Made by a program: the position numbers and the translations under genes. This document shows, in pieces, positions 20,685 through 20,855 of a stretch of 20,855 nucleotides of DNA (positions within the stretch are counted from its first letter, which is position 1; every line of letters starts with the position of its first letter). Source of the DNA: CAZKTS01 sp964555735 (GTDB taxonomy: Bacteria; Actinomycetota; Acidimicrobiia; IMCC26256; PALSA-555); the NCBI GenBank assembly GCA_964555735.1, contig CAZKTS010000272.1, forward strand, positions 1 to 20,855, given 5' to 3'. The notes beneath the pieces are model-generated. The model did not search any database and was not told the origin of the DNA. It was given only the letters and a program-made list of their open reading frames with translations.

Positions 20685-20855
20685 GTGGCGCTTGCTCCGG
20701 AAGCCGCCAGCGCTGGGACGGCACGCAGCCTCGTCGAGGACACGTTGCGCACGTGGAAATGCGACGAGCTCCTCGACGACGTGCGGGTCGTCGTCTCGGA
20801 GCTCGTGAGCAATGTGGTCCGCCACGCCGGCACCGGCCTCGTGGTGCTCCTGGAG
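20685..20855 (+). CDS. RsbW-like anti-sigma/serine kinase ATPase, 5' part only
   Basis: The first 57 residues of a gene that runs off the right edge. The pattern ASAGTARSLVEDTLRTW, then LLDDVRVVVSELVSNVVRHAG, is the N-terminus and N-box (Glu, Asn) of the small HATPase_c_2 group to which RsbW and SpoIIAB belong. Such proteins bind a stress sigma factor or phosphorylate its antagonist; many stand-alone actinobacterial copies have unknown partners. GTG at 20685 is chosen because GGAGG lies five bases upstream; in-frame GTGs at 20667 and 20673 are alternatives. The C-terminal G-boxes are outside the window. Confidence 0.82.
   Translation, partial: MALAPEAASAGTARSLVEDTLRTWKCDELLDDVRVVVSELVSNVVRHAGTGLVVLLE

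Overview
The window is a GC-rich (by eye about 70%) chromosomal segment of a Gram-positive actinobacterium. GTG starts are frequent. Two probable F420-linked enzyme families (a luciferase-like monooxygenase-fold oxidoreductase and a Ddn-type nitroreductase), a SoxR without a SoxS, a YccA-type BI-1 protein and CsbD/RsbW-like stress genes together suggest Actinomycetota, possibly the Acidimicrobiia. That placement is inference; nothing in the sequence fixes the species. I see no insertion sequence, phage gene or CRISPR array.

Layout. Positions 1-2423 (minus): the 5' part of an unknown charged protein, an MmcQ/YjbR protein, a seven-helix BI-1/YccA membrane protein and an alpha/beta hydrolase. 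Positions 2507-3265 (plus): tRNA-Val(CAC) and a TetR regulator. Positions 3374-7139 (plus): a signalling operon of three genes joined by ATGA overlaps, namely a PAS-PAS hybrid histidine kinase, a REC-HD-GYP protein and an OmpR-type regulator. Positions 7090-11308: mixed metabolic and small genes, including a PPOX-like protein, an exported protein, a methyltransferase, a Ddn-type protein, a lactate/malate-dehydrogenase homologue with altered catalytic positions, two small proteins and a MOSC protein. Positions 11440-13068: a REC-(GAF-like)-EAL protein. Positions 13070-15168 (minus): a secreted, membrane-anchored surface protein followed by an ECF sigma factor fused in one chain to a zinc-finger anti-sigma-like motif, a membrane helix and an extracytoplasmic domain. 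Positions 15354-18420: an LLM oxidoreductase, divergent from a small acetyltransferase and an adenine deaminase, then a methyltransferase. Positions 18494-20219: soxR, divergent from a gene of unknown function with a SoxR box in its promoter. Positions 20299-20855: a CsbD stress protein behind a SigB/SigF-like promoter, then the start of an RsbW-like kinase.

How the genes fit together. Two complete-looking c-di-GMP hydrolase domains (HD-GYP and EAL), each behind a receiver domain, lie within 8 kb. No GGDEF cyclase is present. The kinase operon therefore looks like a phosphorelay with one c-di-GMP output and one DNA-binding output. The transmembrane sigma factor is the most unusual item: sensor, membrane anchor, anti-sigma-like zinc motif and sigma factor are one polypeptide, next to a surface protein that may be its target or partner. 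The SoxR box overlaps a promoter with a 19-bp spacer whose predicted transcript would start at or next to the ATG of an unknown His-rich protein. All five convergent gene pairs overlap or nearly touch at their 3' ends.
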